A DNA stretch of 64,000 nucleotides from Dactylorhiza incarnata (Eukaryota; Streptophyta; Magnoliopsida; Asparagales; Orchidaceae): NCBI GenBank assembly GCA_033032865.1, contig JAWHQI010000273.1:1550001-1614000 (forward strand). Direction: 5' to 3'. The notes below the pieces were generated by a model. The model worked only from the letters and a program-made list of their open reading frames with translations. It did not search any database and was not told where the DNA came from. The position numbers and the translations under genes are program-made. Shown in pieces: positions 12,401-23,635 of the stretch. Each line of letters starts with the position of its first letter. Position 1 is the stretch's first letter.

Positions 12401-14648
12401 TGGCAGAGGACTCTAGGTCCCCATATGGACACTTGGTAATTTTTGTAGAATTTTCAGAAGTGAAATACTATTTTTCCTAATTATAGTGGCAGTTTGGTAA
12501 TTATACAACAATGATGATTTAGTAGGTCAAATCACACCCTAGGGTCATGGGACTCAGTGAACCACCTTGATATGGGATATTACCTTACTGATAATTTCCA
12601 TGTAGCATGAGGAATCATTTTGAGGGTAGTTCATGTGTAATTTGACTTAAGACCTTAACTAATTTAAATTATATTAAATACTAATTTAATATGGAAAACT
12701 ATGAAAAGTGGAACATACCTTATTAAGGTCAGTGGGAGCCTAGGATAATTATTAGAGACCTTGGTGATGTGTTTTTAGAAGGATTCCCTTATGGGGTTGA
12801 TGGATAGTTCAACTTAGTGGTCTGCGTTTAGTAAAAACAGAATTTTGGGTTATAGACAATTCAGACCCTAAGTAATGTTTAGGAGTTATATACAATCAGT
12901 AAATGAGTTATAGTACACATTGATTCATGGAAGGTCAACCCTAGGGTTAGTTGTGAGGTTGTGCTAGGGTTAGCATATGAGGTGTGGAGGCACATCCAAC
13001 CCGATTGGGTGGGACGGGAGATGAGCTAAGGCACATTAACTATATGAAATTATGAGGGGTGAACCAAACGTTAAACACCAACTAAAGTAATTGTCTTGAG
13101 GAGGATAGTGGGGTTGAGGCCATTGATCTGTAGTACCGTTAGGGGCCCCTTACGGAGTACACCGCGGGAAGTCCAAGATTCACCCTAATTATAACACTAA
13201 CTAATTTGTAGGCAAGAGTAGCCTAAGTAGGTCTGCAAACTGGTATGGATCTCCTCCGGGAAGGAGATGGGTTGGATCAGCTTGTGTGTAATCGCTGAGC
13301 TGGAAGCTCGGGTGGACTTGATAACACATGTTTCTTATGCAAATAGTGGCGAGTCTTCGGTACTAGGTTAGTCGTGTCACCGACGGTAGTACGTTGACTC
13401 AGGTAAGGGTGAGGTTTAGAGGGTCGGTAAGTTTGAGTACCGCGGTCTGGAGGACAATCCCTAATAACCCACCCCGACCTTAAAGTCTGGTGGATTCCAG
13501 CAAGAGTACGCAGGAGCTCCGCTGTTGTGTTCTTAGCGTTGAGGCGTACATGAGGTCTAGTCTTGGTAGTGATCATACCCGCCTAGGATGTGGAGTGCCC
13601 GATCCACTGCCACCGTGAGCCACGACGGTCGGTACCCGAAAGGTTGGCTTCCTTTCAAACAAATTGGGAACTATAAAGGTCTGTGCGCATGGAGTCGTGT
13701 GGGTGAGTTGCATTGCATAGCTGCATAATACACATCATAAACATAGCATAACATAACGCACATCTGCATACCCCATCATATAAATTAGTATGGGCTCTTT
13801 TATATGATGGGTTACCTGGACATCTTAAATTATATGTCGTATGAGCGTTCATATAAGTTAAGGTACGAATCTGTGATGGTAGTTTTGTTTTACTTACTGC
13901 ACCGCCCCTACTTACTTATTGTTCAGTATATTGCCTCTATTTGTTTACTACTTACCGCACTTACTTACATGCTCTTTACCTTTACCTTATTACTGCTAGC
14001 TCTACTGATTATATTTATGTACTACTAGTTAGTGCCACATCACTTTTCTTGTTTACCCCTTGTTTGTCCTCCGCTTCTTCCTCTCACTCGGTGCCTAGGA
14101 GTCGTGGGGGGGGGGGGGGGGGGGGGCGAGGACAAAACGACTTAGTCTTTATGACTAACGGTCGGTGTGACCGCAGGAGTCCGAGGAGATGGAGTTGTCC
14201 CGCGCGCAGCAGGACGAGATGGCAGGACCTGAGCAGCGGATGCCGCGTACTACCACGACGCCACAGGTTGATGACTAGATAGTTAGACTTCCGCATTTTG
14301 AGAGTTTTGTTGTAGTTTCCGCATGTTGTAGAGAGAGAGAGTACATTTTATTGGATATGTATTGGGCTTAAGCCCTTTATGCTTGTACTTCTCTTTGGAC
14401 TTTCTATTTTTCATTGTATATGATGCTGTGATATTGTGGACATTCCTTTATTCTGTATTTCCTTTTATGGCATATTTTACTTATGATCATATAGCCAGCA
14501 GAGTTGGTGCTGAGTGGTGTTAGCCAACCCGGGTGTTGGTGACACCGCAAGGCAGCGATTCTGGGCGAAGATCCACCTCAACCGTGCGATACGGGAGAGG
14601 TTCGAGTTTTCAAGTACCCGAGCGGGTTTTGGAAAAAGTGATCTTACA
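9404..14648 (+). mobile_element. 5245-bp solo LTR (gypsy/chromovirus-like, TGTAAC type)
   Basis: The segment begins TGTAACATCCCC and ends GTGATCTTACA, has no reading frame with retroelement domains, and is flanked by a perfect 5-bp duplication TTAGC (9399-9403 and 14649-14653). Removing it restores a continuous Copia-C LTR. The start sequence recurs nowhere else in the segment, so it is a single LTR left after LTR-LTR recombination rather than an element with two LTRs. TGTAAC ends and long noncoding LTRs are common in Tekay/Del-type gypsy elements; that lineage is my inference. It contains a GC-rich CCACCG-repeat block near 10490-10520 and short antisense frames (10145-10868) that I regard as chance. 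A poly-G run lies at 14107-14126. Confidence 0.85.
11905..12372 (+). repeat. 156-bp tandem repeat, three copies plus partial, in solo LTR
   Basis: CAAATCATGGGG-type starts recur at 11905, 12061 and 12217, and a worn start at 12373, exactly 156 bp apart. Each unit also repeats GTACCTCATGTAG and CTTGAGTATTAAATC-like segments. The copies are diverged, so the duplication is older than the window's youngest insertions. Confidence 0.85.
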
Positions 14649-14653
14649 TTAGC

Positions 14654-14819
14654 TCTCTTTCATTCTTTTCAGGTAGTGAGCAAATCCAGACCAACAACAG
14701 CAACCTAGTGTCATCTTTGTTCAATCCTGCATGCTAAAAACACAATGGCAAACAAGATCAAATACAAGTAGGATTTGTTATTCTCAAATCAAAGGGATGC
14801 GGAAAACCATGTTCCAACA
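14654..14819 (-). mobile_element. Copia-C 5' LTR, outer portion
   Basis: On the minus strand this begins TGTTGGAACATGG at 14819 and matches the first 166 bp or so of the plus-strand Copia-C LTR at 62969 nearly base for base. It is the other part of the LTR split by the solo LTR. Sequence right of 14819 belongs to a different LTR, which this element inserted into. Confidence 0.9.
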
Positions 14820-17397
14820 GACTGGCCCGCCTCCATTTGCACCAGCTTCTAGTGGTGCCGCGTCTCCTCGGTCCCCTGAAATGATGTGGTCCATCAATCA
14901 TTAGTCAAAATGATAAAGCCTCGTTTCCCCCATCCATCACCAGTGGCCCTAGACATCGAGCGGGAGGATGAAGCGGAGGACAACAAGGGGTATAAAATAA
15001 CGCAGGTGACATGTCTTATCTATAGGAGTATCTATCACTACACATGTGTTTATATTTGTGAAGCAGTAAATAATGCAAGGTAAAGAACAAGTGAAGTAAG
15101 CAAGTAAAGACAAGTATTGAGTAGAAAAGTAACCATTGATTTATAGGAATGCCCATACAAACCTATAGAACAAGGGGTCGTTTAGTAAGGCCTATCGTAT
15201 AAAAAGTCCCATAACCAATTTATACGATAGAGGTAGGGGTTGAAATGCAATGCTTATGCTATGACATGCAGAGTTATGCTGGGTAATGTTATGATCATAC
15301 AAGTGCAACTCACACACTTCAACTCTATGCACACAGACCTTTAGTTCCCCCTTTTTGGAGCTAGCAAAACTCCCAGGATACCCTCGTAGCGGTAAACAGA
15401 AGCGGTCGATTGGGCCTCACCCACCTCTAGGTTGGTATTCGCACCTAACCTAGACCTATCGTACACCTCAACGTGAAGGATACACCGTGGAGCGCCTGCG
15501 TACTCTTACTAGCTGGTCCACCAGACTTTTCTTGGCTAAGTGCAAATCCACACTTGCCGAGTCAAAGTATCAACATCGGTGCGAACGAACATCCAATACT
15601 ATAGACCCACCATATTTATGCACATGCAATATGATTACTTTACATCTCCGAGCCATAGGCTCCCCGGGCTAACTCGCCTGTCACAACAACCTTCTGAGCC
15701 ACCTGCTCGCCGGACAAACTCGTCCGCAACTACAACCACCGAGCCTACTGCTCGTTTGACCAAAACTAGTAACACCTGCTGCAACGGGATGTGAGTGAGT
15801 GGATTATTAAGTTAATCTTGCGTAACAAATTATTCCTACAACTTTGGGTTAACCATGGACTTCCCAAGGACTACCCTGTGAGGGGATCACAGTAGTACTA
15901 GGAGATATGATGGGCTGAACCCCAAATCTCCCTTTCCAAGGCACTTACTATTATTGATAACTACCCATAAGCATACACCTCTCACCATTACACTTATTAA
16001 CCGTAAGTGTGTTTTATTCCACTCCAAGGGAATGATGATCTTTCGTCGATCCCCAAGCACACTCTGGCCTCCTAATCAACCAGACTTCTTACACCTATTT
16101 TCCTTTGGCGACCCCTCCCAAATCCAACCAGTCTGGGTGCACCAACTTCCTTAATTCCCTATGTAAAACCTACACGTTTATCCTCATTCTGCCTTTTCAC
16201 TATACGCAGACCACCTGAACTATATGATTTATAAAAAGAGAAAGACTCCCAATGTTCATCCAAATGACCCAAGATTATTATTGGAGGTGTGTTATGACAT
16301 TTTTAAACTAACTCCAGAAATTCATAATTTTCTTAATTCATTTGGCATTTATTATAATTTCCTCAATATCAGGGAACCTATGACTTTGAACACCAAGTAT
16401 GGTTTTCTGATAAGCTATGGCCTTGATAAAATTTGTACAACTACATATCATCAAAATAACAGCCACATATGAAATTAATACATTTCCAGAAAGGTTTTGA
16501 CCTCCAAGTAAAATATTGATTAATCTATCGCAATCAGGGATTTACAAAAGAAGTACCTAAAATCCTCATTCAAAATTTACTAGAAAATTAACAGATATCT
16601 AGGGTGATCAAAAAAGTTCATTGGTTGAGTTTCATAATTTTCCAAATTCATTTGACCATATAAATCCTTAAATTAACTAAACAAATCATAGGGTACTTTG
16701 TGAAGAGAACCATATAAAAACTCACCCAAAAATTATACTAAAATTTACAGATCATATTAATGCCCTAAGAAGTTCTCTGACCAAGTTGCATGATTTCCCA
16801 GTGAATATAAAACCCTTAATTAATTCTTTTTACAAATAGGGCAAACAATGGACTTGTGAATGAAGTACTATATAGATAAATCTAAAATTCACAATAAAAT
16901 TATCAGAGAACTATATCACTAACATAAGCTCACTGTCGATATTTCATGAACATCCAATGTATTATGCTTATGGAAATTCTTAATATAATAAAGTGCCCTA
17001 ATTGGTTCTTAATTAATTCAGAGGGGATAAATGTGCCTAAAAATTCCAGATAAATTATCTAGCGCATAATTCCACCCTATGAACCTCTCGACCAAGTTCC
17101 AAGTTAATCCGTTGAAATATGACCATATGTCCTTCATTAGGTTCAATATACAATCCTAAGGTTTGAACCGGGGTTCTAGGGCTCATCCACCCCAAACCAC
17201 CCAAAAACTACTTGTGGGGGTATTTTATGTGACATCAAGTCAGTGGTCAAAGTTTCACAACATTTGGATGACGGTTGATCTCCTAAATCCATCAAGTGCA
17301 CTTTTGATCTAATATACCCTAGTTTGAAAAAATTTGGTTTACTTAATTACCCTACCAATTCAATCCCAAATGAGATGAAATTTTTACCAGAGTCATG
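14820..17397 (-). mobile_element. Antisense fragment of TGTAAC-type long LTR
   Basis: No convincing gene. The minus strand matches the solo LTR at 9404-14648 in order but at moderate identity: 14870-15000 pairs with about 14050-14170 (TGTCCTCCGCTTC), 15480-15560 with 13480-13560 (AGAGTACGCAGG), and 15850-15880 with 13140-13180 (GGGAAGTCCA). The fragment lacks both LTR ends. It is cut on the left by the Copia-C LTR and on the right by the pol tail at 17398. Confidence 0.6.
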
Positions 17398-17525
17398 TTA
17401 TGGTCGAGCATGTTCGTAGTGCGGACAATGTCGCAGACATCTTCACAAAGCCGCTGGCAAAGGGACCGTTTACACGGTTAAGGGAGTTGCTCGGGCTAGT
17501 TTCCACTTCCCACTTCAAGGGGGAG
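17398..17525 (+). pseudogene. Copia-D pol 3' tail plus polypurine tract (second copy)
   Basis: This is nearly identical to 22850-22977, the end of Copia-D RNase H (residues around VEHVRSADNVADIFTKPL) plus the AAGGGGGAG polypurine tract. It runs straight into the LTR at 17526. A pol tail in front of a 5' LTR shows that this LTR was once the 3' LTR of another Copia-D copy. The copy is cut off at 17398. Confidence 0.9.
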
Positions 17526-18794
17526 TGTTGAAATTGTTGAAGTGGAGTGAAAAGGAGTCCGGCCGGGTTGAAGGCTAGAGACCGCAGAGACCGCGTGGTC
17601 TGCGCTAGTGATCTGGCGGTTTGGTTCTGGCGATCTGGTGAGATCGGCTAGCTTGCTCTGGTGGTTTGGTCGTTGGCGACCTGTTGCGGGTTATTTCCGG
17701 TCTTCTTCTGGGCGGTCTGCTCTTGGTAGATGCGGGTTGTTCCCGAGTAGGTCTGCTGGTTTGCCTGGTTCCCTTGTTGGGAGACCGGGCGGGTTGTTCC
17801 TATTTGACCGTCTACCCGGGCGGTCTATCTTGGCGATCTGGCGACTTGTCTGAAGTCGTCCAGATGATCCTTGGTTGCTTCTGGTGTTCTAAGGAAGGAG
17901 CGTTGTTGAGACCGCATGGCTTGTGCGCGGTCCCGTGTTCGCGCGGCCTGTGTGCCATCTTGTCTACTGATCTGCGTCTTGGTCGGGTGATCGTCCAAGA
18001 GGTCTGTTCGCGCGGTCTGTCTTTTGAGACCGCTCGCGATCTGATGGGTGGTGACTGTATCCCGATTTGTGCGGTGACGACATCCGTTCACCCGCCTATA
18101 AATAGGGGTGCATGGCCCATCATTCCCAATAAGAACTGTAAGAACCAGAGCCCGGATTGTTTCTTGCGGTCTCAAGTTTGAGTTCGCGCGACTTGGATGC
18201 GAGTTAACCTTTGTTGTGTTCGCAGGTTTGCGGTCAGCAGGGTGCGGTCTCCTTCCTTGGTGATTTCCAGTGGCTTGAATAAACAGTTCGTCTGCGGTCT
18301 GTCAGCGAACTGGGTTATTGTGTTCTTGTGCTGTTTGCAGCGGACTCAGGGATCAGGCGACCTTCAGCGGTTAGGCGGTCTGAGTTGCGGTCTGGCAACA
18401 GCTTCAGTTCTTTGTTCCAATAAGCTTCAGTTCGTGCGGTCTGGGATTGCGGTCTGGCAGTGCAGTTTGTCTGCTTCTGTTCGCGTGGTCTCAAGGTGTT
18501 TCTGCGGTCTGACTGTGCAAGCGGTCTGGGAGTACAGCAGAACAAGCCGGGCGGCCTGAGCCTTTGTTGCAGTCCGAGCGGTCTCTTTCTGGCAGACCGC
18601 TGGTTTCTGTTTTTTGGTGTGTTTGTTCTTCTCATCTCCGTGATTCTTATGAATCATGTCTCGCCATGTATGTCTCGCATTGTAAAGCAATTCTATTTCA
18701 ATAAAGATTTCTTGTGTTGTTGTTTTGGCATTGTGGTTGTTTGGCTATAACTCTTGTTGATACAACTCCTGCTTACTCCTAAACGGTCCAATCA
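17526..18794 (+). mobile_element. Copia-D 5' LTR (about 1.27 kb)
   Basis: Begins TGTTGAAATTGTTG. The first 658 bp match 22978-23635 with about seven substitutions by eye. The 3' end is placed between 18790 and 18800, just before the primer-binding site; no sharp CA end is visible. It is GC-rich and contains more than a dozen GCGGTCT or AGACCGC octamer-like motifs on both strands. A TATA box CTATAAATA lies at 18096-18104 and an AATAAA at 18700-18705, giving a plausible U3-R-U5 layout. Confidence 0.85.
18096..18104 (+). promoter_or_regulatory. Copia-D LTR TATA box
   Basis: CTATAAATA about 570 bp into the LTR; transcription would be expected to start some 30 bp downstream. The same box is intact in the truncated 3' LTR at 23548-23556. 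Confidence 0.7.
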
Positions 18795-18806
18795 AAAATT
18801 TTAACT

Positions 18807-18818
18807 TGGTATCAGAGG
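18807..18818 (+). other. Copia-D primer-binding site (tRNA-iMet)
   Basis: TGGTATCAGAGG, one base off the standard complement of initiator methionine tRNA (TGGTATCAGAGC), located between the LTR and gag. Confidence 0.8.
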
Positions 18819-18895
18819 GAGGTTTCTGGAGTGGATAAGCAGTGATCAACTAGAGTTGCCATCGTCTTTGTGAAGAAGAGACCACATTGGTTGCC

Positions 18896-19768
18896 ATGGA
18901 AGGCGGATTCGCAAGAGGTCTTGGTATTGAACTCCTCACATCGACTAACTTTAAAAAGTGGAAGTCATGTATGGAGAGTTACTTGCTTGGCGAGGATCTT
19001 TGGGAGGTAGTTGGCGGAGAAGACACACAAGAGGTGTTTCTAGCAGGAGACAATATGGCAGAGGTGAGACTTTGGAGGAGGTTGAATGCTAAGGCAGAGT
19101 TCACTCTCAAAAGGGCTATCTCACCGGAGCTGTTTGATCATATTATCGGATGTAAGTCTGCTGCTGAGATTTGGACATCCTTGGATGGATTGTTCAATAA
19201 GAAGAATGTAGCGAGGCTACAATTTCTTGAAAATGAGTTGGCGAGAGCCTCTCAAGGCGATCTTTCTATTTCTACCTTCTTCCTTAAGATGAAGAACCTC
19301 ACAGCAGAGATTTATGCTTTGGACCCTGATAAGCCAATCTCTGAGGCAAAGCTGAAGAGACATATCATCCGCGGATTGCGGAAGGAGTATCTTGCTTTTG
19401 TAACTTCAGTTCAGGGTTGGGCAAATCAGCCGTCGTTGTTGGAACTGGAGAACCTTCTTGCTTCGCAAGAAAGTTTAGCAAGACAGATGGCGGGGGTTTC
19501 TATCTCCGGGGGAGAGAGTGATGTGATGTTCTCTGGGAAGAGGAAAAAGAAGTGGGAAAAGAAGAAGCCGGGTCATGATGGACCCTCTACTTCAGGTCAG
19601 CAAGATAGGGGCTATGCTCCTAAATCTGATGGGAAGAAGAAAGGAGAGGGACCGAGGTGTTTTAGATGCAACAAGACCGGGCACTTCAAGAAAGATTGCC
19701 GGGTGAATCTTCAGCCAGGACATGCAGTGGAAAAGGAGATGCCAAAGTCTGGTGAAGTTCGATGGTGA
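18896..19768 (+). CDS. gag: Copia-D Gag capsid/nucleocapsid
   Basis: 290-residue Gag. I choose the ATG at 18896 (MEGGFARGLGIELL), which sits in CCATGG; the open frame extends three codons upstream without an earlier ATG. Residues 1-190 form the copia capsid domain (FKKWKSCMESYLLG; EIWTSLDGLF; FFLKMKNL). A basic Lys-rich stretch follows near residues 210-250, then a CCHC zinc knuckle CFRCNKTGHFKKDC near residues 256-269 that binds RNA. The frame ends with TGA at 19766-19768. Pol continues downstream in the same frame, so gag and pol were either one polyprotein interrupted by this stop or expressed by readthrough. The Gag frame itself shows no damage. Confidence 0.9.
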   Translation: MEGGFARGLGIELLTSTNFKKWKSCMESYLLGEDLWEVVGGEDTQEVFLAGDNMAEVRLWRRLNAKAEFTLKRAISPELFDHIIGCKSAAEIWTSLDGLFNKKNVARLQFLENELARASQGDLSISTFFLKMKNLTAEIYALDPDKPISEAKLKRHIIRGLRKEYLAFVTSVQGWANQPSLLELENLLASQESLARQMAGVSISGGESDVMFSGKRKKKWEKKKPGHDGPSTSGQQDRGYAPKSDGKKKGEGPRCFRCNKTGHFKKDCRVNLQPGHAVEKEMPKSGEVRW

Positions 19769-22700
19769 GGAGCCTTTGTGTCTAATATAACGGCGATGCC
19801 CGTTAAGGCCTTAGCTTCCATCAACTATGAAGAAGACTGGATTGTTGATTCAGGGTGTGGACATCATCTCACCGGGGATGGATCAAAGTTTTCTTCTTTG
19901 GCACCTTACTCAGGTAACAATGCTATCATAACGGCTGATAATTCTATTCATCCAGTAGAGCACGAAGGAGTTGTCTCTCTGAGCAGTGATAAGGGTCCAC
20001 TCACGTTGAGGAGTGTCTATCACGTGCCTGGTATGAAGAAGAATCTCTTCTCTGTGACCAATGCGGTCGATGCCGGTTATCACGTTCTGTTTGGCCCAAC
20101 AGAAGTGAAGTTTCTCAAAACTCAACCGGAAATAAAGGGAGAAGTTATTCATGTCGGCAAGCGGGTGAAGGACTTGTTCGTTTTATCGATAAGTACCTAT
20201 GTTGATAAGATGAGGACAAATGATGGTGCTGCCATCTGGCATGAAAGGTTGGGGCATGTAGGCATGGACAAATTGAAGGCTATGGCGGTAAGGGGCCTTG
20301 TCAATGGCTTGCCTAGCTTGTCCTCCTATGGAGACGGTCATGTCTGCTAAGGATGTCAGTTTGGTAAGTCTCATCGACTTCCATTTGACAAATCGCAAAC
20401 AAGGTGCAAAGCACCGTTGGAATGCATCCACTGTGATTTGATGGGACCAACTGCCACCCCAAGCCTTGGAGGCAATAGATATATGTTGGTGTTGATTGAC
20501 GATTACACCAGATATGTCTGGGTGTATTTCTTGAAAGAAAAGTCAGAAGCCTTTGCAAGGTTTGTGGAGTTCAAGGAGCTGGTGGAAGGTCGTTTAGGCC
20601 TGCGAGTGAAAAAATTGAGAACTGACAATGGTGGGGAGTTCACTTCTGGTGAGTTCTCAAGTTTTTGCAGGAAACACGGCGTTCAGAGAGAGCTCACTTG
20701 TGCCCATACTCCACAGCAGAATGGCATTGCCGAAAGGAAGATCCGTCATCTGACGGAAACTTGCAAATGCTGGCTTCATGCCAAGAATATCCCAAAGTCC
20801 TTCTGGCAGAGGGAATGTCTTGTGCAGCTTATGTCATCAACAGATTGCCTTTAAGTCCTATCAACATGAAGACCCCTCACGAACTAATGTTCAAAGAGAA
20901 GCCGAGTGTTGCTCACCTTCGGGTGTTCGGGTCAACCTGCTATGTGCATATTCCTGATACTCTTCGAACAAAGCTAGATGCGAAAGCAAGGAAGCTAGTC
21001 TTTGTTGGGTATGATGAGCGGAAGAAGGGATGGAGATGCATGGATCCTGAGACACGGAGGTCAATTGTTTCTCGGGATGTGGTGTTCGATGAAGTGACTT
21101 CCTACAAGGGGAGTTCAGGAGTTGAACTACCAGAGAGCAGGATTGATGAAGGAGGGAAAGCTGCGGGAAGTCTTCAAGTGGAGCTGCCTGTTTCACCAGG
21201 AGCTCCAGTTGTGTCAAGCTCTGAGATGGGGGCTTCAGGTTCTGGTAGCAGGGGGAGCGATGCTCCAAGTTCATCTGGAAAAGGAGCTTGCACAGAAGAA
21301 GCGGCTGAGGAGGTGGTTAGTCAGGTGCAACCTCTTAGGAGGTCGAAGAGGACTATTCAACCACCAGATCGATACACAGGAGGAAATATGGTGAACTTCG
21401 TTTCATGTTTCTTTGCTGGTCCCTTAGATGAAAGGGAGCCGTCGAGCTTTGAAAAGGCCAGAGGTGTGAAGGAGTGGGACATTGCTATGCAAGAAGAGAT
21501 GACAGCTCTCGAGAAGAATGAGACCTGGTCTCTTGTGCCCAAGCCCAAGGGCACTACTCCTGTCACTTGTAAGTGGGTCTTCAAGCTGAAGAAGAAAGCT
21601 GACAGTAGTATCGAGCGTTACAAGGCTCGCCTTGTAGCTCGCGGGTTCTCACAGCAGTACGGAGAAGATTATGATGAAACGTTTAGTCCAGTGGCAAAGA
21701 TGACTTCGGTTCGATTTGTTATTGCCTTGGCGGCTTCGAGTGGTTGGGAGATTTGGCAACTCGACGTGAAGAATGCCTTCTTATACGGCGAGATTGACAA
21801 AGATATCTTCATGACTCAACCGCAAGGTTTCATCTCGAAGGAGTATCCGGACTATGTTTGTAAATTGAAGAAGGCCCTGTACGGGTTGAAGCAAGCGCCT
21901 CGGGCGTGGTACGGGAAGATTGCAGAATATCTCTTATTCTGCGGATTCGTTGCTTCAGACTCTGATTCAAGCTTGTTTTTCAAGAAGGAGGGGGTGCTTC
22001 GGGTGATTGTGCTGCTGTACGTGGATGACATGATTGTCACTGGGAACTCGAAGGAAGCTGTTGCAAGACTCAGGGCTGAGCTTGCTATCAGATTCGAGAT
22101 GAAGGATCTGGGGGAGCTTCACCATTTTCTTGGACTCGAGGTCCAGAGGCGGGAGAGCGGAGTGCTCATTTCTCAGGAAGGATATGCGGAGCGAATCGTG
22201 AATCGATTTGGCATGGAGGAAGGAAAGAGCAGCTCTATACCTTTGGAGCAACATCATAAGCTTCGAAAGGATGAGGGGAGAGTCTTATCTGATCCGTTGG
22301 TGTTCCGAGCTCTGGTTGGGAGCTTGATCTACTTGACGCTCACAAGGCCGGATATTGCTTATGCAGTTGGCAAGGTGAGTCGGTACATGGCGGAACCACG
22401 GAAACCTCATCTTCTGGCAGCTAAAGGCATCTTGAAGTATGTGAAGTCGACCTCTGATTTGGGTCTCCTATATAGGAGAGGGTCAAGCATGGAGTTGCAT
22501 GGTTTCATGGATGCTGATTATGGGGGAGACGTGGATGATCGGAGATCAACGTCTGGTTTTGTCTTTATGACAGGTCCCACAGCTATTTCTTGGTGCAGCA
22601 AGAAGCAAGACTCGGTGTCTGTATCTACCACAGAAGCGGAGTACAAGGCTTCGGCCTTAGCTGCTCAGGAAGCTATTTGGCTCAGGAGGTTGGTAGAGGA

Positions 22701-22983
22701 CGTTCATCAGGAGGTTCGAGGTCCCACTATGCTACGCGGGGACAATGAGAGTGCTCTCAAGCTGGTTAACAATCCAGTCTGTCACGCGAGGACCAAACAT
22801 ATAGAGATTGAGCACCATTTCATTCGTGAAAAGGTGTTGGGAGGATCTCTTATGGTCGAGCATGTTCGGAGTGCGGACAATGTCGCAGACATCTTCACAA
22901 AGCCGCTGGCAAAGGGACCGTTTACACGGTTAAGGGAGTTGCTCGGGCTAGTTTCCACTTCCCACTCCAAGGGGGAGTGTTGA
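19769..22983 (+). pseudogene. pol: Copia-D Pol polyprotein (PR-INT-RT-RH), nearly intact
   Basis: The frame follows gag directly. Protease has an intact WIVDSGCGHHLTGD (about 19838). The GAG-pre-integrase finger follows (WHERLGHVGM). Integrase keeps its D (HCDLMGP), D (RTDNGGE) and E (HTPQQNGIAER). Reverse transcriptase has YVDD at 22018-22029. RNase H has STTEAEYKA and DNESALKL, and the end has DIFTKPLAKGP. Damage: TAA at 20348-20350 in the finger (VC-stop-GCQFGK, where a Glu codon is expected) and one missing base near 20807, after which the frame shifts for the remaining 720 residues. All catalytic residues can be read, so loss of function is recent. It lacks an ORF after pol, so it is a copia of non-Sirevirus type; I do not assign a lineage. 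Confidence 0.9.
22969..22976 (+). other. Copia-D polypurine tract
   Basis: AAGGGGGAG-type purine run immediately before the 3' LTR start at 22978, overlapping the last pol codons. Confidence 0.75.
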
Positions 22984-23635
22984 AATTGTTGAAGTGGAGT
23001 GAAAAGGAGTCCGGCCGGGTTGAAGGCTAGAGACCGCAGAGACCGCGTGGTCTGCGCTGGTGATCTGGCGGTTTGGTTCTGGCGATCTGGTGAGATCGGC
23101 TAGCTTGCTCTGGTGGTTTGGTCGTTGGCGACCTGTTGCGGGTTGTTTCCGGTCTTCTTCTGGGCGGTCTGCTCTTGGTAGATGCGGGTTGTTCCCGAGT
23201 AGGTCTGCTGGTTTGCCTGGTTCCCTTGTTGGGAGACCGGGCGGGTTGTTCCTATTTGACCGTCTACCCGGGCGGTCTATCTTGGCGATCTGGCGACTTG
23301 TCTGAAGTCGTCCAGATGATCCTTGGTTGCTTCTGGTGTTCTAAGGAAGGAGCGTTGTTGAGACCGCATGGCTTGTGCGCGGTCTCGTGTTCGCGCGGCC
23401 TGTGTGCCATCTTGTCTGCTGATCTGCGTCTTGGTCGGGTGATCGTCCAAGAGGTCTGTTCGCGCGGTCTGTCTTTTGAGACCGCTCGCGATCTGATGGG
23501 TGGTGACTGTATCCCGATTTGTGCGGTGACGACATCCGTTCACCCGCCTATAAATAGGGGTGCATGGCCCATCATTCCCAATAAGAAATGTAAGAACCAG
23601 AGCCCGGATTGTTTCTTGCGGTCTCAAGTTTGAGT
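22978..23635 (+). mobile_element. Copia-D 3' LTR, truncated
   Basis: Same 658-bp start as the LTR at 17526, including the TATA box at 23548-23556. The match breaks at 23635 (after CTCAAGTTTGAGTT), where an unrelated LTR fragment begins. The last 610 bp or so of the LTR are missing, so no right-hand target duplication can be found. Confidence 0.9.

Noticed and set aside
14107..14126. Poly-G run as a functional G-quadruplex
   Set aside because: A single homopolymer run in LTR DNA, prone to slippage and assembly error; no evidence of function.
16224..16472. 82-codon frame as a host gene
   Set aside because: Lies in the antisense TGTAAC-type LTR fragment, with no motif and no support on either side.
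17608..18750. Frames of 80-171 codons on both strands, some repeated at 23060-23633
   Set aside because: They are inside Copia-D LTR copies; duplication comes from the LTR, and Cys/Gly/Arg-rich composition reflects the GCGGTCT repeats.
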